This document shows positions 16,401 through 25,272 of a stretch of 64,000 nt of DNA, one piece after another. The stretch is from the NCBI GenBank assembly GCA_963707875.1, contig CAVPRU010000003.1, positions 62,001 to 126,000 of the forward strand, in the 5' to 3' direction. The notes below the pieces were generated by a model. The model did no database searches. It was given only the letters and a program-made list of their open reading frames with translations, and was not told where the DNA came from. This stretch comes from SZUA-320 sp963707875. GTDB lineage: Bacteria; Gemmatimonadota; Gemmatimonadetes; Gemmatimonadales; GWC2-71-9. Made by a program: the position numbers and the translations under genes. The first letter of the stretch is position 1. Each line of letters opens with the position of its first letter.

Positions 16401-16523
16401 CACGATGACCTGAGCGTAGGCTCCGTGCCCCACGAACAGACTGAGATACCGACTCCATACCGACTCGTAGAACAGCCCCGCCGCGCCGGACAGGATGAAC
16501 AGTCCGTAGAGAAGGCGGATCAT
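13494..16523 (-). CDS. Fused MFS-like transporter and spermidine synthase-like protein
   Basis: The 1009-residue product combines an N-terminal block of about 12-14 membrane segments (residues 1-510) with a soluble domain of the spermidine synthase fold (about 530-760; GHGTGMSSHTLLSSPSLQSVVTIEIE as the SAM-site region and DVIMAEPSNPWVSGVSGLFTTEFY), plus a C-terminal helical part that may be TPR-like. Start is ATG at 16523, overlapping the pilR stop as ATGA; the longer frame runs into pilR. Such fused proteins are common next to pilus genes in several phyla, yet their substrate is unknown and the synthase domain may not act on polyamines. Confidence 0.88.
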   Translation of the reverse strand: MIRLLYGLFILSGAAGLFYESVWSRYLSLFVGHGAYAQVIVLVIFLGGMAGGATLVSRVSDRLRDPLYGYAIVELAVGLLGLGFHDLLYLPVTGWAYDVLFPALGGGFPVLAAKWLLAGLLILPQSILLGATFPLMSAGILRRLPGQPGTVLSWLYFANSLGAAFGVLFAGFVLLEMAGLPGTILAASIINLMVGLAALFVAKATAEERPALAPLQDATGYPDDLDLVPLRNLARLLLLVSAGTALASFIYEVAWIRLLSLVLGSATHSFELMLSAFILGLALGAFWIRKRAETIRRPLLVLAWVQVLMGVLAAVSLVFYEWSFSWMATLMAAVGRTDQGYILFSLARYAVCLAIMLPATFCAGMTLPLITRSLLVAGAGEKAIGAVYGANTLGSIVGVGLASLLIIPALGLKGTLVLGATLDMAVGLAIAVVLWRHGGAVWQLLSRGALVTVLIPVLVVVGVRLDKALLTSGVFRTGQAGAAVEDTVISYRDGRTATVAATNTGGRRLTIATNGKPDGSLDPIWLQACQPGDSLRALTGDDPTQVLLAMVTLAHRPEAKKAAVIGHGTGMSSHTLLSSPSLQSVVTIEIEREMLPASRVFYPANQRVFDDPRSLHVLDDAKAYFAAANTTFDVIMAEPSNPWVSGVSGLFTTEFYQRVKQYLAPGGVMGQWLHTYELTDPLVLSVLAGIHQNFGDYAIYAVNLADLLIVATPEGRLAEPDWSVMDFPELRKDLCHFHPLRGTELAATRLTGRAALGALLDEIPANSDFYPILDLGAERARFLGRAATGLESLWSGMYDFAGPLNLPPLLPNTDTLSALVAIPRVWQQVRTAQLLAHEAAARGDTAWRMDGRSEVDERAIEWRQGLAGVAPLSWANWSRAYWSAFGLWHGGTRGYLDPKFSRDVASYMDSHRAPAPVRALVAFREAVASREWPRAVEAARPLERELDADRRWVDADQLREGAVMAWLALGQPDSAARVFRALASQARRPEGDLRVRLLHSYLGPTLQKP

Positions 16524-17899
16524 GAGGCCGGGACGCCTGTCTCCTCGTACCGGCTCAGTTTCCGGTACAGGGTGGATGGGTCGATCCCCAGCACCTCCGC
16601 CGCCCTGGTCTTGTTCCCGCCCTCCGCCTGCAGCACCCACATGATATAGGCCCGTTCGATGACATCCAGCGAGGGGTTGGGGCTGGCCCGCTCGGCCACC
16701 AGGGGCTCCTTCTTGCGACGGGTGATCCGCTCGGGGACCGCCGCCGCGTCGATCAGGTCACCCTTGGTGAGCACCACCGCGTGCTCCAGCGCATTCTGCA
16801 GCTCGCGGACGTTGCCCGGCCAGTCGTACACCACCACGGCGTCGAGCGCCTCGGCCGAGAGCGCCTTGGGCTCCCCATCCCGGTCGGAGGCCAGCTCCTG
16901 CAGGGTGTGCTCGATCAGCAGGATCAGGTCCTCCTTCCGGTCCCGGAGCGGGGGAAGTTCCATGGCGATCACGTTCAGCCGGTAGAACAGGTCCGACCGG
17001 AAATGACCGCGCCGGACTTCCTCCTCCAGGTCCCGGTTGGTGGCCGCCACGATCCGGACGTCGACCGGAATCGCCTCGGTGGCGCCCACCGGAATCACCT
17101 CCCGCTCCTGGAGCACCCGGAGCAGCTTGATCTGGAGCGAGGGCGGCATCTCGCCGACCTCGTCCATGAAGAAGGTGCCACCCCGGGCCGCGGCGAAGAG
17201 GCCCTGCTTGTCGCGCACCGCGCCGGTGAACGAGCCCTTCACGTGCCCGAACAGCTCGCTCTCCAGCAGGTTCTCCGGCAGGGCACCGCAGTTGATCGAC
17301 AGGAACGGCGCGTCGGCCCGGGCCGACAGGTTGTGGATGTACCGGGCGACCACTTCCTTGCCGGTGCCGCTCTCGCCCTGGATCAGCACGGTCGACCCGG
17401 TCGGCGCCACCACCTCCGCCAGCTTGAGCACCTCGAGGAACCGCTTGGACTTGCCGATCGGCCGGGTGACCTGACTCCGCTCCCGGCGCCGGATGTCCTG
17501 CTTGAGCTGCTTGTTCTCGACCCGGATGGACCGGTACTCGCAGGCCCGGCGCAGGATCGCCAGCAGTTCGTCGTTGGAAAACGGCTTCTGGACGTAGTAG
17601 AAGGCGCCCTGGTTCACCGCGGCCACCGCGGTCTGGAGCGAGGCCTGGGCGGTCATCAGAATGACCGGGGTCATCTGATCCTGCTCCTTGGCGGCCAGCA
17701 GGATGTCCAGCCCGGTCACCTGCGGCATCCGGACGTCGGTCAGCACGATGTCGTGGTTGCCCGAACGGATCTGCTCCAGGCCGGCTTTTCCCCCCTGGGC
17801 CGTGGTGACCTCGTAGCCCTCCTTCCGAAGCAGGATGCGAAGGGTGTCGAGAATGCTGGACTCATCGTCCACCACCAGGACCGACGGCTGCTGATTCAT
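16520..17899 (-). CDS. pilR: Sigma-54 response regulator PilR
   Basis: NtrC-family activator (459 residues). Receiver domain residues 1-120 with VLVVDDESSI, phospho-acceptor Asp in IVLTDVRMP and the Lys in YVQKPF. AAA+ domain with Walker A GESGTGKE, the sigma-54 contact loop KGSFTGA (GAFTGA variant with Ser for Ala), Walker B GGTFFMDEVGE and the arginine region FRSDLFYRLNV. Fis-type helix-turn-helix at the C-terminus (NKTRAAEVLGIDPSTLYRKL). It overlaps pilS by four bases. Two perfect sigma-54 promoters upstream of the pilins in the same locus are its expected targets. Confidence 0.95.
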   Translation of the reverse strand: MNQQPSVLVVDDESSILDTLRILLRKEGYEVTTAQGGKAGLEQIRSGNHDIVLTDVRMPQVTGLDILLAAKEQDQMTPVILMTAQASLQTAVAAVNQGAFYYVQKPFSNDELLAILRRACEYRSIRVENKQLKQDIRRRERSQVTRPIGKSKRFLEVLKLAEVVAPTGSTVLIQGESGTGKEVVARYIHNLSARADAPFLSINCGALPENLLESELFGHVKGSFTGAVRDKQGLFAAARGGTFFMDEVGEMPPSLQIKLLRVLQEREVIPVGATEAIPVDVRIVAATNRDLEEEVRRGHFRSDLFYRLNVIAMELPPLRDRKEDLILLIEHTLQELASDRDGEPKALSAEALDAVVVYDWPGNVRELQNALEHAVVLTKGDLIDAAAVPERITRRKKEPLVAERASPNPSLDVIERAYIMWVLQAEGGNKTRAAEVLGIDPSTLYRKLSRYEETGVPAS

Positions 17900-19572
17900 G
17901 CGAGGTTCTCCCGATAGGGCCGACTGGGCAACAGTATGGTGAAGGTGGCGCCCCGGCCCGGCTCGGAGTCCACGAACACATATCCCTGATGGGCCTCCAC
18001 GGCGCGGTACACGATGGCCAGGCCGAGGCCGCTGCCGCCGGCCCGGCCGGAGACGAACGGCTGGAACAGCCGGTCCTGGAGTTCCGGGGGAATCCCGGGG
18101 CCATCATCCGAGACCACGATCCGGACGCCCTGCTCCATCACCACGCCTTGCGGGAGGGTGGCCCCGTCCACCGGGGCGACCGAGACCGACACCGCCCCGT
18201 GTCCACCGGAGGCCTGGGCCGCGTTGAGCACCAGGTTGCTCAGGATCCGATGAAGCAGATCCTCGTCGACCTCGATCGGGGGCGCGGTGCCCTCCAACTC
18301 GAAGGTGATCCCGGGCCCCGCGTCGGGATGCTCCCGGATCAGCGCCAGTGCCTCGGCCGCGACGTCCTGTACGTTGACCCTGGCCATGTTGACGGCCCGG
18401 ACCCGCGAGAAATCGAGGAACTCGCCGAGCAGTCGACTGAGCCGGTCGCTCTCCCGGACGATCAGCCGAGTGAGGGTCCGGTCGTCATCGTCGGCGTTCA
18501 TCGACTGCGCCAGCTGCTCGACCGAACTCCGGATCGAGGCCAGCGGGTTGCGAATCTCATGCGCCAGGGAGGTGCTGAGGGCGGCGACCGCCTCCAGCCG
18601 CTCGGCCCGCAGTTGGAGTTCCTGCAACTGCTTGAGTTCCGACAGATCGGTGAACACGGCGGTGACCGCCGGGACCGCACCGGCCTCGCGTTCGAACGTG
18701 GCGGTACTGAGACCAATCGGAAAAGTACGACCATCCGAGCGGGTGACGAACCCCTCACCCCGGGCGACCCGTCGACCCTCCGACAGCCCATCCTGAATCG
18801 CCTGATGCAGCTCGGGAGCCCGCAGCGCCAGGTCGGCCAGCACCGGGGTTCCGATGTCGCGCTCCAGGTCCACCTCCAGCAGCAGCTCGGCGGGAGGATT
18901 CGCGAAGGCCAGGCGGCCCGCTCCGTCGATGGTCATCACCCCGGCCCGAATGCTCTGGAGGATCTCGCCGGCCTCCATCTTGGCCTGGCGCAGTTCGGTT
19001 TCCAGAACGCTCTGCCTGGCCACCGTCTCCCGCAGTCGGCGCCCCAGCGTGGCCACCAGCAGGAAGACGAACCCGAAGACCACCAGCTGCCCCGGAACCC
19101 CACTCGGCAGATCGCCCCGGTAGAGCACCACCAGATCGCCGGCGTAGGCGAAGCAGGCCAGCAGCAGCACGGCCAGTCCGCCGGGGACCGGGGGGAGCAG
19201 GAGAGAACTCGCGGCAATCACCACCACATACAGGGCCGCCAGGGCGGTGCCCGACTCACCCCCGGAGTGCACCAGGGCCGTCACCAGGGCCAGGTCGAGG
19301 ACCGCATGGCCGAACAGGGAGGAGACCCGGGGCCGCAGGCCGCGGAAGACCACCACGTAGGATCCGTGGGAGGTGAGCAGCACGGCCAGCAGCACGCCGC
19401 CGACCAGCACCGAACCCAACTCCGGCTGGGTCGACCAGACCCGGGCCGCCTGGATCAGGAGCAGCGCGGACAGCAGAAAGCGGAATACCGCGGTACTCCC
19501 CACCAGCAGGCGCTGGTCGGGAAGCCCCAGCCGGGGCGGGGCGGCGTCAGGCGTCGGGGTCGACGCGCTCAT
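17896..19572 (-). CDS. pilS: Sensor histidine kinase PilS
   Basis: Membrane sensor kinase, 558 residues from ATG 19572 (MSASTPTPDAAPP). Six hydrophobic segments occupy about residues 25-195, as in PilS. A PAS domain follows (ILQSIRAGVMTIDGAGRLAFANPPAELLL), then HisKA with the H-box LSTSLAHEIRNPLASIRSSVEQL, and HATPase_c with N-box LVLNAAQASG, G1 VVSDDGPGIPPE and G2 GRAGGSGLGLAIV. First gene of pilSR. A longer frame upstream of the ATG has no signal or domain and overlaps the divergent DUF2461 promoter region. Confidence 0.94.
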   Translation of the reverse strand: MSASTPTPDAAPPRLGLPDQRLLVGSTAVFRFLLSALLLIQAARVWSTQPELGSVLVGGVLLAVLLTSHGSYVVVFRGLRPRVSSLFGHAVLDLALVTALVHSGGESGTALAALYVVVIAASSLLLPPVPGGLAVLLLACFAYAGDLVVLYRGDLPSGVPGQLVVFGFVFLLVATLGRRLRETVARQSVLETELRQAKMEAGEILQSIRAGVMTIDGAGRLAFANPPAELLLEVDLERDIGTPVLADLALRAPELHQAIQDGLSEGRRVARGEGFVTRSDGRTFPIGLSTATFEREAGAVPAVTAVFTDLSELKQLQELQLRAERLEAVAALSTSLAHEIRNPLASIRSSVEQLAQSMNADDDDRTLTRLIVRESDRLSRLLGEFLDFSRVRAVNMARVNVQDVAAEALALIREHPDAGPGITFELEGTAPPIEVDEDLLHRILSNLVLNAAQASGGHGAVSVSVAPVDGATLPQGVVMEQGVRIVVSDDGPGIPPELQDRLFQPFVSGRAGGSGLGLAIVYRAVEAHQGYVFVDSEPGRGATFTILLPSRPYRENLA

Positions 19573-19642
19573 CCGGATGGTGGCATGGAATCCAGTCCGC
19601 AAGCTAATATCGGAGACACCACCACGGCATGGGGAGGAACCA

Positions 19643-20369
19643 TTGGCCCGCACGTCCCGCTCCGTTTTCCAGCCCGACGCCCTGGCGTTCTTCCGGGGCC
19701 TCAGACGACAGAACACCAAGCCCTGGTTCGAGGCGCATCGCGATCAGTACCTGGTCGCCGTGCGGGAACCGCTTCGCCAGCTGGTCGAGGAGATGGATCT
19801 CCGCCTGGCCGGCGTGGCGCCGGAGATCATCGGAGATCCCAAGCGCTCCGCCTTCCGGATCCATCGGGACATCCGGTTTTCCCGGGACAAGTCCCCGTAC
19901 AAGACCCACGCGGCCTGCTGGTTCTATCATCGCGATGCGAGCCGGAAGGTGGGCCAGGACGGGGAGGGGGGCAGCGCCGGCTTCTACTTCCACATCGAGC
20001 CCGGCGGCCTCCCTCCTGGGGGCCGGGATCTGGATGCCGGCTCGGCCGGCCCTGGTCAGGATCCGCGACCGGATCGCCGAGGATCCCGACCGGTTCAGCG
20101 CGATCGCCGGGGACAAGGCCCTCAAGCGCCGGTTCGGCGGGCTGGACGATTCCGCCGTCCTCAAGCGGATGCCCCGCGGCTACCCGGAGGATCATCCCGC
20201 GGCCGGATGGCTCAAGTACCAGTCCTTCATCATGGGCCGAACCCTGACCGACGCCGAAGTCACCGGCCCCCGCCTGGCGACCATCCTGGAGCAGGACTAT
20301 GCCCGACTGCTGCCGCTGGTCCGGTGGCTCAACGGGGCGCTCGGGCTGCCGCCGGCCAAGCGGAGATGA
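19643..20369 (+). CDS. DUF2461 family protein (frameshifted)
   Basis: Family of unknown function, usually 220-240 residues. The first part (FQPDALAFFRGLRRQNTKPWFEAHRDQY...FRIHRDIRFSRDKSPYKTH) matches DUF2461. One extra base near 20009, at GGCGGCCTCC, breaks the frame; without it the text reads EPGGSLLGAGIWMP, a family hallmark, and continues to AGWLKYQSFIMGRTLTD. Start is TTG 19643 five bases after GGAGG (19633-19637); an ATG at 19629 is in another frame. Divergent from pilS and overlapping the next gene by four bases. Confidence 0.85.
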
Positions 20370-20784
20370 GCGCGGGCGAGGCATCGGGTCCAACAGGGCC
20401 CGAATCGGTGCGGCTCGACAAGTGGCTCTGGGCCGCCCGGTTCTTCAAGACCAGAGCGCTCGCGGCGGAGGCCGTCGCCGGCGGGAAAGTGGAACTCAAC
20501 GGCGACAAGCCGAAGCGGGCCCGAGCGGTGCGCCCGGGCGACCGTCTGAGGATCCGACTCGGCCCTTATCTGCACATCGTGACGGTGCTTCAGTTGAGCG
20601 AACGGCGGGGGCCAGCCTCGGCGGCGGCGTCACTCTACCAGGAGGATCCGGACGGGATGCAGCAGCGCGAATGGCTGCGGAACAGCACCGGGTGGCGAAG
20701 TCGGATTTCCCCGCCACGAAGCAGGGGAAGCCCAGCAAGAAGGACCGACGCGATCTCACCCGACTGAAACGAGACGGGAGGTAG
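20366..20784 (+). CDS. Hsp15-like S4-domain RNA-binding protein (frameshifted)
   Basis: S4 domain protein like heat-shock protein 15, which rescues stalled 50S subunits. Residues about 14-60 form the S4 domain (VRLDKWLWAARFFKTRALAAEAVAGGKVELNG). One base is missing near 20655; with it restored the tail becomes AARMAAEQHRVAKS...GKPSKKDRRDLTRLKRDGR, the basic C-terminus typical of the family. Start ATG overlaps the DUF2461 stop as ATGA. Confidence 0.85.
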
Positions 20785-20918
20785 TCCGACCAAGAGTGTC
20801 GGCGAAACGACACTCGAACATGGGGGTCCCGTTAGATTTCACCCGAGTGGGTTCTGCGGCGCTTGCATGCTTGCACTGGCTTCCCCTTTCCTGCACCGTC
20901 GATTCGGTGCCATCGCAA

Positions 20919-21710
20919 ATGCCCGAGACCCTGCCCGGCGCAGTCCAGTCACGGACGGACTTCGTCCAGCGATGCAGCCGCCTGTCCCACGCCGTCACCC
21001 GGACGCTGCAACGCTCGGAGCGCGTCCCCTGCCAGGGGCGGGGAGGCGATCGGGTGATGGTCATCGCCGAAGGAGGCGCCGCGCTCCGCCTGACGGGGTC
21101 GAAGCCAAGTCACGGGGTTCTCGAAGTCCTCGGCCCCGGACGAATCGTCTCGGCCCTCAGGCCTGCTCTTCCCCAGGGCCCGACCGCTCAGTGTGAACTC
21201 GAAGCGCTGGAACCGACCCGGGTGATCAGCCTCGGGCGAGAAGAGTTCCGTGCCGAACTCCGGCGTGATCCCGATTTCGCCATCGCGACGGCCGACGCGC
21301 TCAACCATCAGTATGCGGCGCTGGTCACTCGCCTGAGTGCCATGCAACTGCCGGGCGCAATGGAGCGGACGGCGGCCACTGTGGCGGGGCTGGCACGCGA
21401 GTTCGCTCATCGGTGTCCGCTTTCCACCGGTTTCACCATATCCGCCTCTCAGCATCTGGTCGCTGATCTGACCGGGTTGTCGCGGCAGACCGTCAACCGG
21501 GCCCTGGCCCAGCTCCGGCTTGCCCGGCTCGTCTTTTCCAGCCGCGGGTTCATCTGCGCGCTGGACCTCGCGGGCCTGGACGCTGTCGCCTGGGCGGGAG
21601 TCCCACCGGCCACCGGCAAGCCGGTTTGCAAGTGCAAGCTCCTCCAGCCAGACCAACCCCTGGACTGCTACTCCGCCGGTTCCACGCGGGCTCGGGAGTC
21701 CCGGAACTGA
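20919..21710 (+). CDS. Crp/Fnr-family transcription regulator
   Basis: About 263 residues. The N-terminal part resembles a cyclic-nucleotide-binding beta barrel but is degenerate (GGDRVMVIAEGGAALRLTG...GVLEVLGPGRIVSA; the usual GExxGE and RxAxV binding residues are not evident). A winged helix-turn-helix of the Crp type follows (HLVADLTGLSRQTVNRALAQLRLARLV). The tail has a Cys cluster (PVCKCKLL, LDCYS). The start is uncertain; ATG 20919 fits the domain edge, while GTG 20796 would add 41 residues without clear content. The stop overlaps the start of the kinase gene as TGATG, so the two likely form one signalling unit. Confidence 0.82.
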   Translation: MPETLPGAVQSRTDFVQRCSRLSHAVTRTLQRSERVPCQGRGGDRVMVIAEGGAALRLTGSKPSHGVLEVLGPGRIVSALRPALPQGPTAQCELEALEPTRVISLGREEFRAELRRDPDFAIATADALNHQYAALVTRLSAMQLPGAMERTAATVAGLAREFAHRCPLSTGFTISASQHLVADLTGLSRQTVNRALAQLRLARLVFSSRGFICALDLAGLDAVAWAGVPPATGKPVCKCKLLQPDQPLDCYSAGSTRARESRN

Positions 21711-24355
21711 TGTCCGTCACACCCGAGGTGAGTGGCCGGATCGGACGGGCTCTGCTGATGGGTATGCCCGACGGGGTGGTCGTGGTCAACCAGCAGGGCC
21801 GCGTGGTGGAATCCAATCCTGCCCTCGACCGGATTCTCGGGTACACTCAGGGAAAGCTCACCGGAAAGGCCCTGTCGGACCTGCTCCCGCGACGCTACGT
21901 CGAGCGCCACCACGGACTCGTCCAGCAGTACTTCCACGATCCACACACCCGGGAAATGGGACCCGGGCGAGAACTGTGGTGCCTGAAAGCAGATGGCCGG
22001 GAGATCCCTGTCCGGATCAGCCTGACCATGGTCTCGGGCCCTGACGAGGCCCTGGCGGTGGCGGTGATCCGCGACCGGAGCGATCAGTGGCAGCGGGAAC
22101 AGGAGCAGCAGGCCCGCACCGCCATCCTCCAGGTGGCGCGCCACGCGATCATCATCCTTGACCGGGACCTTCGGATCCTCCACTGGAGCCCCAGCGCGGT
22201 GGCGTTGTTCGGCCTCTCGGGCGAGGAGGTCCTCGGAACTTCGATCAATCGGCTTCCCCTCCCGGGCGGAGGGCCCCTGGTGGTCGACCCGGATGCCATC
22301 GCCGAAGAGCGGGTGCTCCGTGGTCCCCGCGGGGATGGGACCGAGCTTTGGATCGGTGTCGGCACCACCCCGCTGGACGACGCCGCGGGGCACCACGTGG
22401 GATTCGTCACCGTGGCCAGGGACCTCACCGAACGTCAGCAGATGGAGTCGGCGCTGCTCGAGAGTGAGGCCCGACTTGCCGAGGCCGAGCAGGTCGCCCG
22501 GGTAGGAACCTGGGATTGGCGCTACGCGACCGAGGTGCTCTGGTGGTCCGAGGAGGTGTACCGGATCCTCGGCCTCGACCCAGCCTCCTGTCAGCCGAGC
22601 TACCGCGGTTTCCTGGAGCTGGTCCACCCCGACGATCGGGAGGTGGTGGCCACCCGCCTCCAGACCGCCACGATGGAACAGCGGTCCTATTCCATCCAGC
22701 ACCGGATTGTCCGGCCCGGCGGCCAGGAGCGGGTGGTGCACCATCAAGGGGCCATCCATCGGGACGAGCATGGCCTCCCGCTCCGGCTGGCCGGGACCAT
22801 TCAGGACATCACCGATCGGGTCCGCCAGGCGCAGGCGGTCCGGAGCCTGGATGACCTCCTGCGCCCGATCTTCGAGAGCGAGTTGGTCGCTCTGGTCTCG
22901 TGGTCCGAGGACCGGACGATCACCCACGCCAACGACGCCTTTCTGCACCTGGCCCGGTGCGATCGAGAGGGCATCCGTTCGGGCACCGTTCGGATGACCC
23001 GGCTGTTCCCGGATCCGGCCCCACCCAAGGGAGATTGGCTCGCTTCCCTGGAGCGAAAGCGCTCCCTGCCCCCTTTCGAAGCGGGACTCCGGCGGGCCGA
23101 CGGCACCCGTTGCACCGTGCTGGTGGCCGCCGCCGGGACCCCGAGTCAACCGGGGGCGGGCACCGCCATCATGCTCGACCAGACGCAGCGCCACACCATG
23201 GAATTCAAAGTCCGTCAGGCTCAGAAGATGGAGGCCCTGGGCCGGCTCGCCGGTGGCATCGCCCACGATTTCAACAACCTCACGACGGCCATCCGGGGCT
23301 ATGCCGAGCTGCTGATCCCGGAGGCAGCCACGGACCTGGTCCGGGCCGATCTCGGGGAGATCCTCACTGCGGTGGACCGCGCCTCCGCGCTGACCAGGCA
23401 GCTGCTGGCCTTCAGCCGGCGACAGGTACTCCAGACCGAGGTGGTGGACCTCAACGACCTGGTCACCAACCTGCTGCGGATGCTCCACCGGCTGATCGGG
23501 GAGCAGATTCTGCTCGAGAGTGACCTCCACCCGGAGCCTCCCCTGGTCCGGGTGGACCCGGGCCAGATCGAACAGGTGATCGTCAATCTGGTCATCAACG
23601 CCCGCGATGCGATCCCGGAGAGCGGCACCATCCGGCTGGCCACCGGTCGGCGATCGGTGGTCACCAGCCCACCGGAACTGATGTTCGTCATCCCTCCCGG
23701 GGAATACGCGACTCTCGAAGTGGCCGACACCGGCGCGGGCATGACTCCGGAGACCGTCGCCCGGATCTTCGATCCCTTCTTCACGACCAAGGGCAGCGCC
23801 GGCACCGGACTGGGGATGGCCACCGTCTATGGCATCGTCAAGCAGAGTGGTGGGTTCGTGCTGCTGGACAGCCAGCCGGATCAGGGCACCCGGGTGACCG
23901 TGCTGCTGCCGATGGCCCCCGCCGGCGATTCCGTCACCCTCCCGGCGGTTGACCCCGGGATCGATGTCCGGGGTGGGACCGAATCCATCCTGGTGGTGGA
24001 GGATGATCCGCAGGTCCGGGAGCTGTTGCGCCGGACCCTGACCCGCCTGGGCTATTCCATTCTCGAGACAGCAGACGCCGACACGGCGCTGGCCATGTTC
24101 CAGACCAGTGGCCGGATCGACCTGGTGGTCAGCGATGTGGTGTTGCCGGGAATGTCAGGCCGGGAGTTGGCCGAGCGGATCAGGCAGATCGGCCAGGACA
24201 CCATGGTCCTCTTCATGTCGGGCTACACCGAGGACGCCATCCTCCGGGCCGGCATTTCCTCCGCGTCCGTGCCGTTCCTGGCCAAACCCTTCTCGGCCCG
24301 GGACTTAGGCCTGGCAGTCCGTCGGCTGCTCGATGAGGGCCCGGGCACCGGCTAG
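21710..24355 (+). CDS. Cytoplasmic PAS hybrid histidine kinase
   Basis: 881 residues with no membrane segment. Four PAS-type domains occupy about residues 1-480: the first with GMPDGVVVVNQQGRVVESNPA, the second with HAIIILDRDLRILHWSPSA, the third a PAS_3 fold with VARVGTWDWRY and ELVHPDDRE. Then HisKA with H-box RLAGGIAHDFNNLTTAIRGYAE, HATPase_c (VNLVINARDAIP, EVADTGAGM, GTGLGMATVYGIV) and a C-terminal receiver (ILVVEDDPQVRELLRR, Asp in LVVSDVVLPGMSG, Lys in LAKPFS). The GGIAHDFNN box is typical of hybrid kinases. Coupled to the Crp-type gene; no partner histidine phosphotransferase or output regulator is nearby. Confidence 0.93.
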   Translation: MSVTPEVSGRIGRALLMGMPDGVVVVNQQGRVVESNPALDRILGYTQGKLTGKALSDLLPRRYVERHHGLVQQYFHDPHTREMGPGRELWCLKADGREIPVRISLTMVSGPDEALAVAVIRDRSDQWQREQEQQARTAILQVARHAIIILDRDLRILHWSPSAVALFGLSGEEVLGTSINRLPLPGGGPLVVDPDAIAEERVLRGPRGDGTELWIGVGTTPLDDAAGHHVGFVTVARDLTERQQMESALLESEARLAEAEQVARVGTWDWRYATEVLWWSEEVYRILGLDPASCQPSYRGFLELVHPDDREVVATRLQTATMEQRSYSIQHRIVRPGGQERVVHHQGAIHRDEHGLPLRLAGTIQDITDRVRQAQAVRSLDDLLRPIFESELVALVSWSEDRTITHANDAFLHLARCDREGIRSGTVRMTRLFPDPAPPKGDWLASLERKRSLPPFEAGLRRADGTRCTVLVAAAGTPSQPGAGTAIMLDQTQRHTMEFKVRQAQKMEALGRLAGGIAHDFNNLTTAIRGYAELLIPEAATDLVRADLGEILTAVDRASALTRQLLAFSRRQVLQTEVVDLNDLVTNLLRMLHRLIGEQILLESDLHPEPPLVRVDPGQIEQVIVNLVINARDAIPESGTIRLATGRRSVVTSPPELMFVIPPGEYATLEVADTGAGMTPETVARIFDPFFTTKGSAGTGLGMATVYGIVKQSGGFVLLDSQPDQGTRVTVLLPMAPAGDSVTLPAVDPGIDVRGGTESILVVEDDPQVRELLRRTLTRLGYSILETADADTALAMFQTSGRIDLVVSDVVLPGMSGRELAERIRQIGQDTMVLFMSGYTEDAILRAGISSASVPFLAKPFSARDLGLAVRRLLDEGPGTG

Positions 24356-24374
24356 GACAGCCGCCCCACCGGTT

Positions 24375-25241
24375 TCACTTCGACGGCCCCATCGCGCGGG
24401 TCCGGTAGGCCACGTCGGGGGGATGGTCTCCCCGTGGCCAGTCCAGCTCTTTCCCCGGGAAATCGCGGCGGGGCTGCCGGGTGACATAGGCCGCGACGTC
24501 AAAGGCCTGCTGCTCAGAGAGCGTCCCGGGGCGGTCGAATGGCATGTTGCTACGGATGAAGGCGGCCGCGGTGCGCAGCCGGGCCATCCCTGCCCCGATG
24601 GTAAAGCTCCGATCCCCCCAGACCGGTGGCCCCAGCTCGCCGCCCTGCCCCGAAGCGCCATGGCACCGGGCGCACTCGACCGCGAACACCTCCCGCCCCG
24701 CCACGGTATCGGGATCGAGTGGGCCGAACCGGTCAAATCCCTCTCCCCTTACGACCCCGCCGACCGGATACTCCACCGACAGCCACCCCATGTAGGCGAT
24801 GATGTCCCGCATGGCGGGGTGATCCCATGGCAACGGCTTCCCCCCAAGGCTGCGCTGGAGGCAGTCGTTGATCCGGTCCTCGATCAGGTTCACGGTGGCG
24901 TTCCGGCTCCGATACTGCGGAAACCGGGAATAGACGCCGACCCAGGGCGCCGCCCAGGCCCGGGTTCCGGCATCGAGGTGACAGCTGGTGCACTTCAGAT
25001 CGTTGCCCACGAAGCCGGGCAAGCTGTCCCGGGTCGCCATCAGGATGGCCCGGCCCCGCCGGATCGAGGCGCCATGGACCCCTTCCGGTATCGTGGCGTC
25101 GCGGGGAATCCTGAGCGGCAGCGTGTCCGGGTGGGCGGCGGCGACCACGGTGGCCGCCGCCGGTTCCCGGACTTCGAGGGTGCACCCTGCGGGCAGCAAC
25201 GCCCCGAGGGTGATGGCAAGACCGGCGACGCGATGAATCAT
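24375..25241 (-). CDS. Diheme c-type cytochrome lipoprotein, TsdA/SoxA-like
   Basis: About 288 residues starting at ATG 25241. A hydrophobic leader ends in a lipobox (LLPAGC). Two heme c motifs, CTSCH (about residue 86) and CARCH (about 196). Around the first are GNDLKCTSCHLDAGTRAWA, WVGVYSRFPQYRSRNATVNLIEDRINDC and YMGWLS, a pattern shared with thiosulfate dehydrogenase TsdA and SoxA-type cytochromes. The substrate cannot be fixed from sequence; no sox genes are nearby. It sits convergent to the kinase and downstream of the arsenic operon on the same strand, with a 31-base gap. Confidence 0.85.
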   Translation of the reverse strand: MIHRVAGLAITLGALLPAGCTLEVREPAAATVVAAAHPDTLPLRIPRDATIPEGVHGASIRRGRAILMATRDSLPGFVGNDLKCTSCHLDAGTRAWAAPWVGVYSRFPQYRSRNATVNLIEDRINDCLQRSLGGKPLPWDHPAMRDIIAYMGWLSVEYPVGGVVRGEGFDRFGPLDPDTVAGREVFAVECARCHGASGQGGELGPPVWGDRSFTIGAGMARLRTAAAFIRSNMPFDRPGTLSEQQAFDVAAYVTRQPRRDFPGKELDWPRGDHPPDVAYRTRAMGPSK

Positions 25242-25272
25242 CCGTTCAATGTACACACTGGCCGGATCGCGG

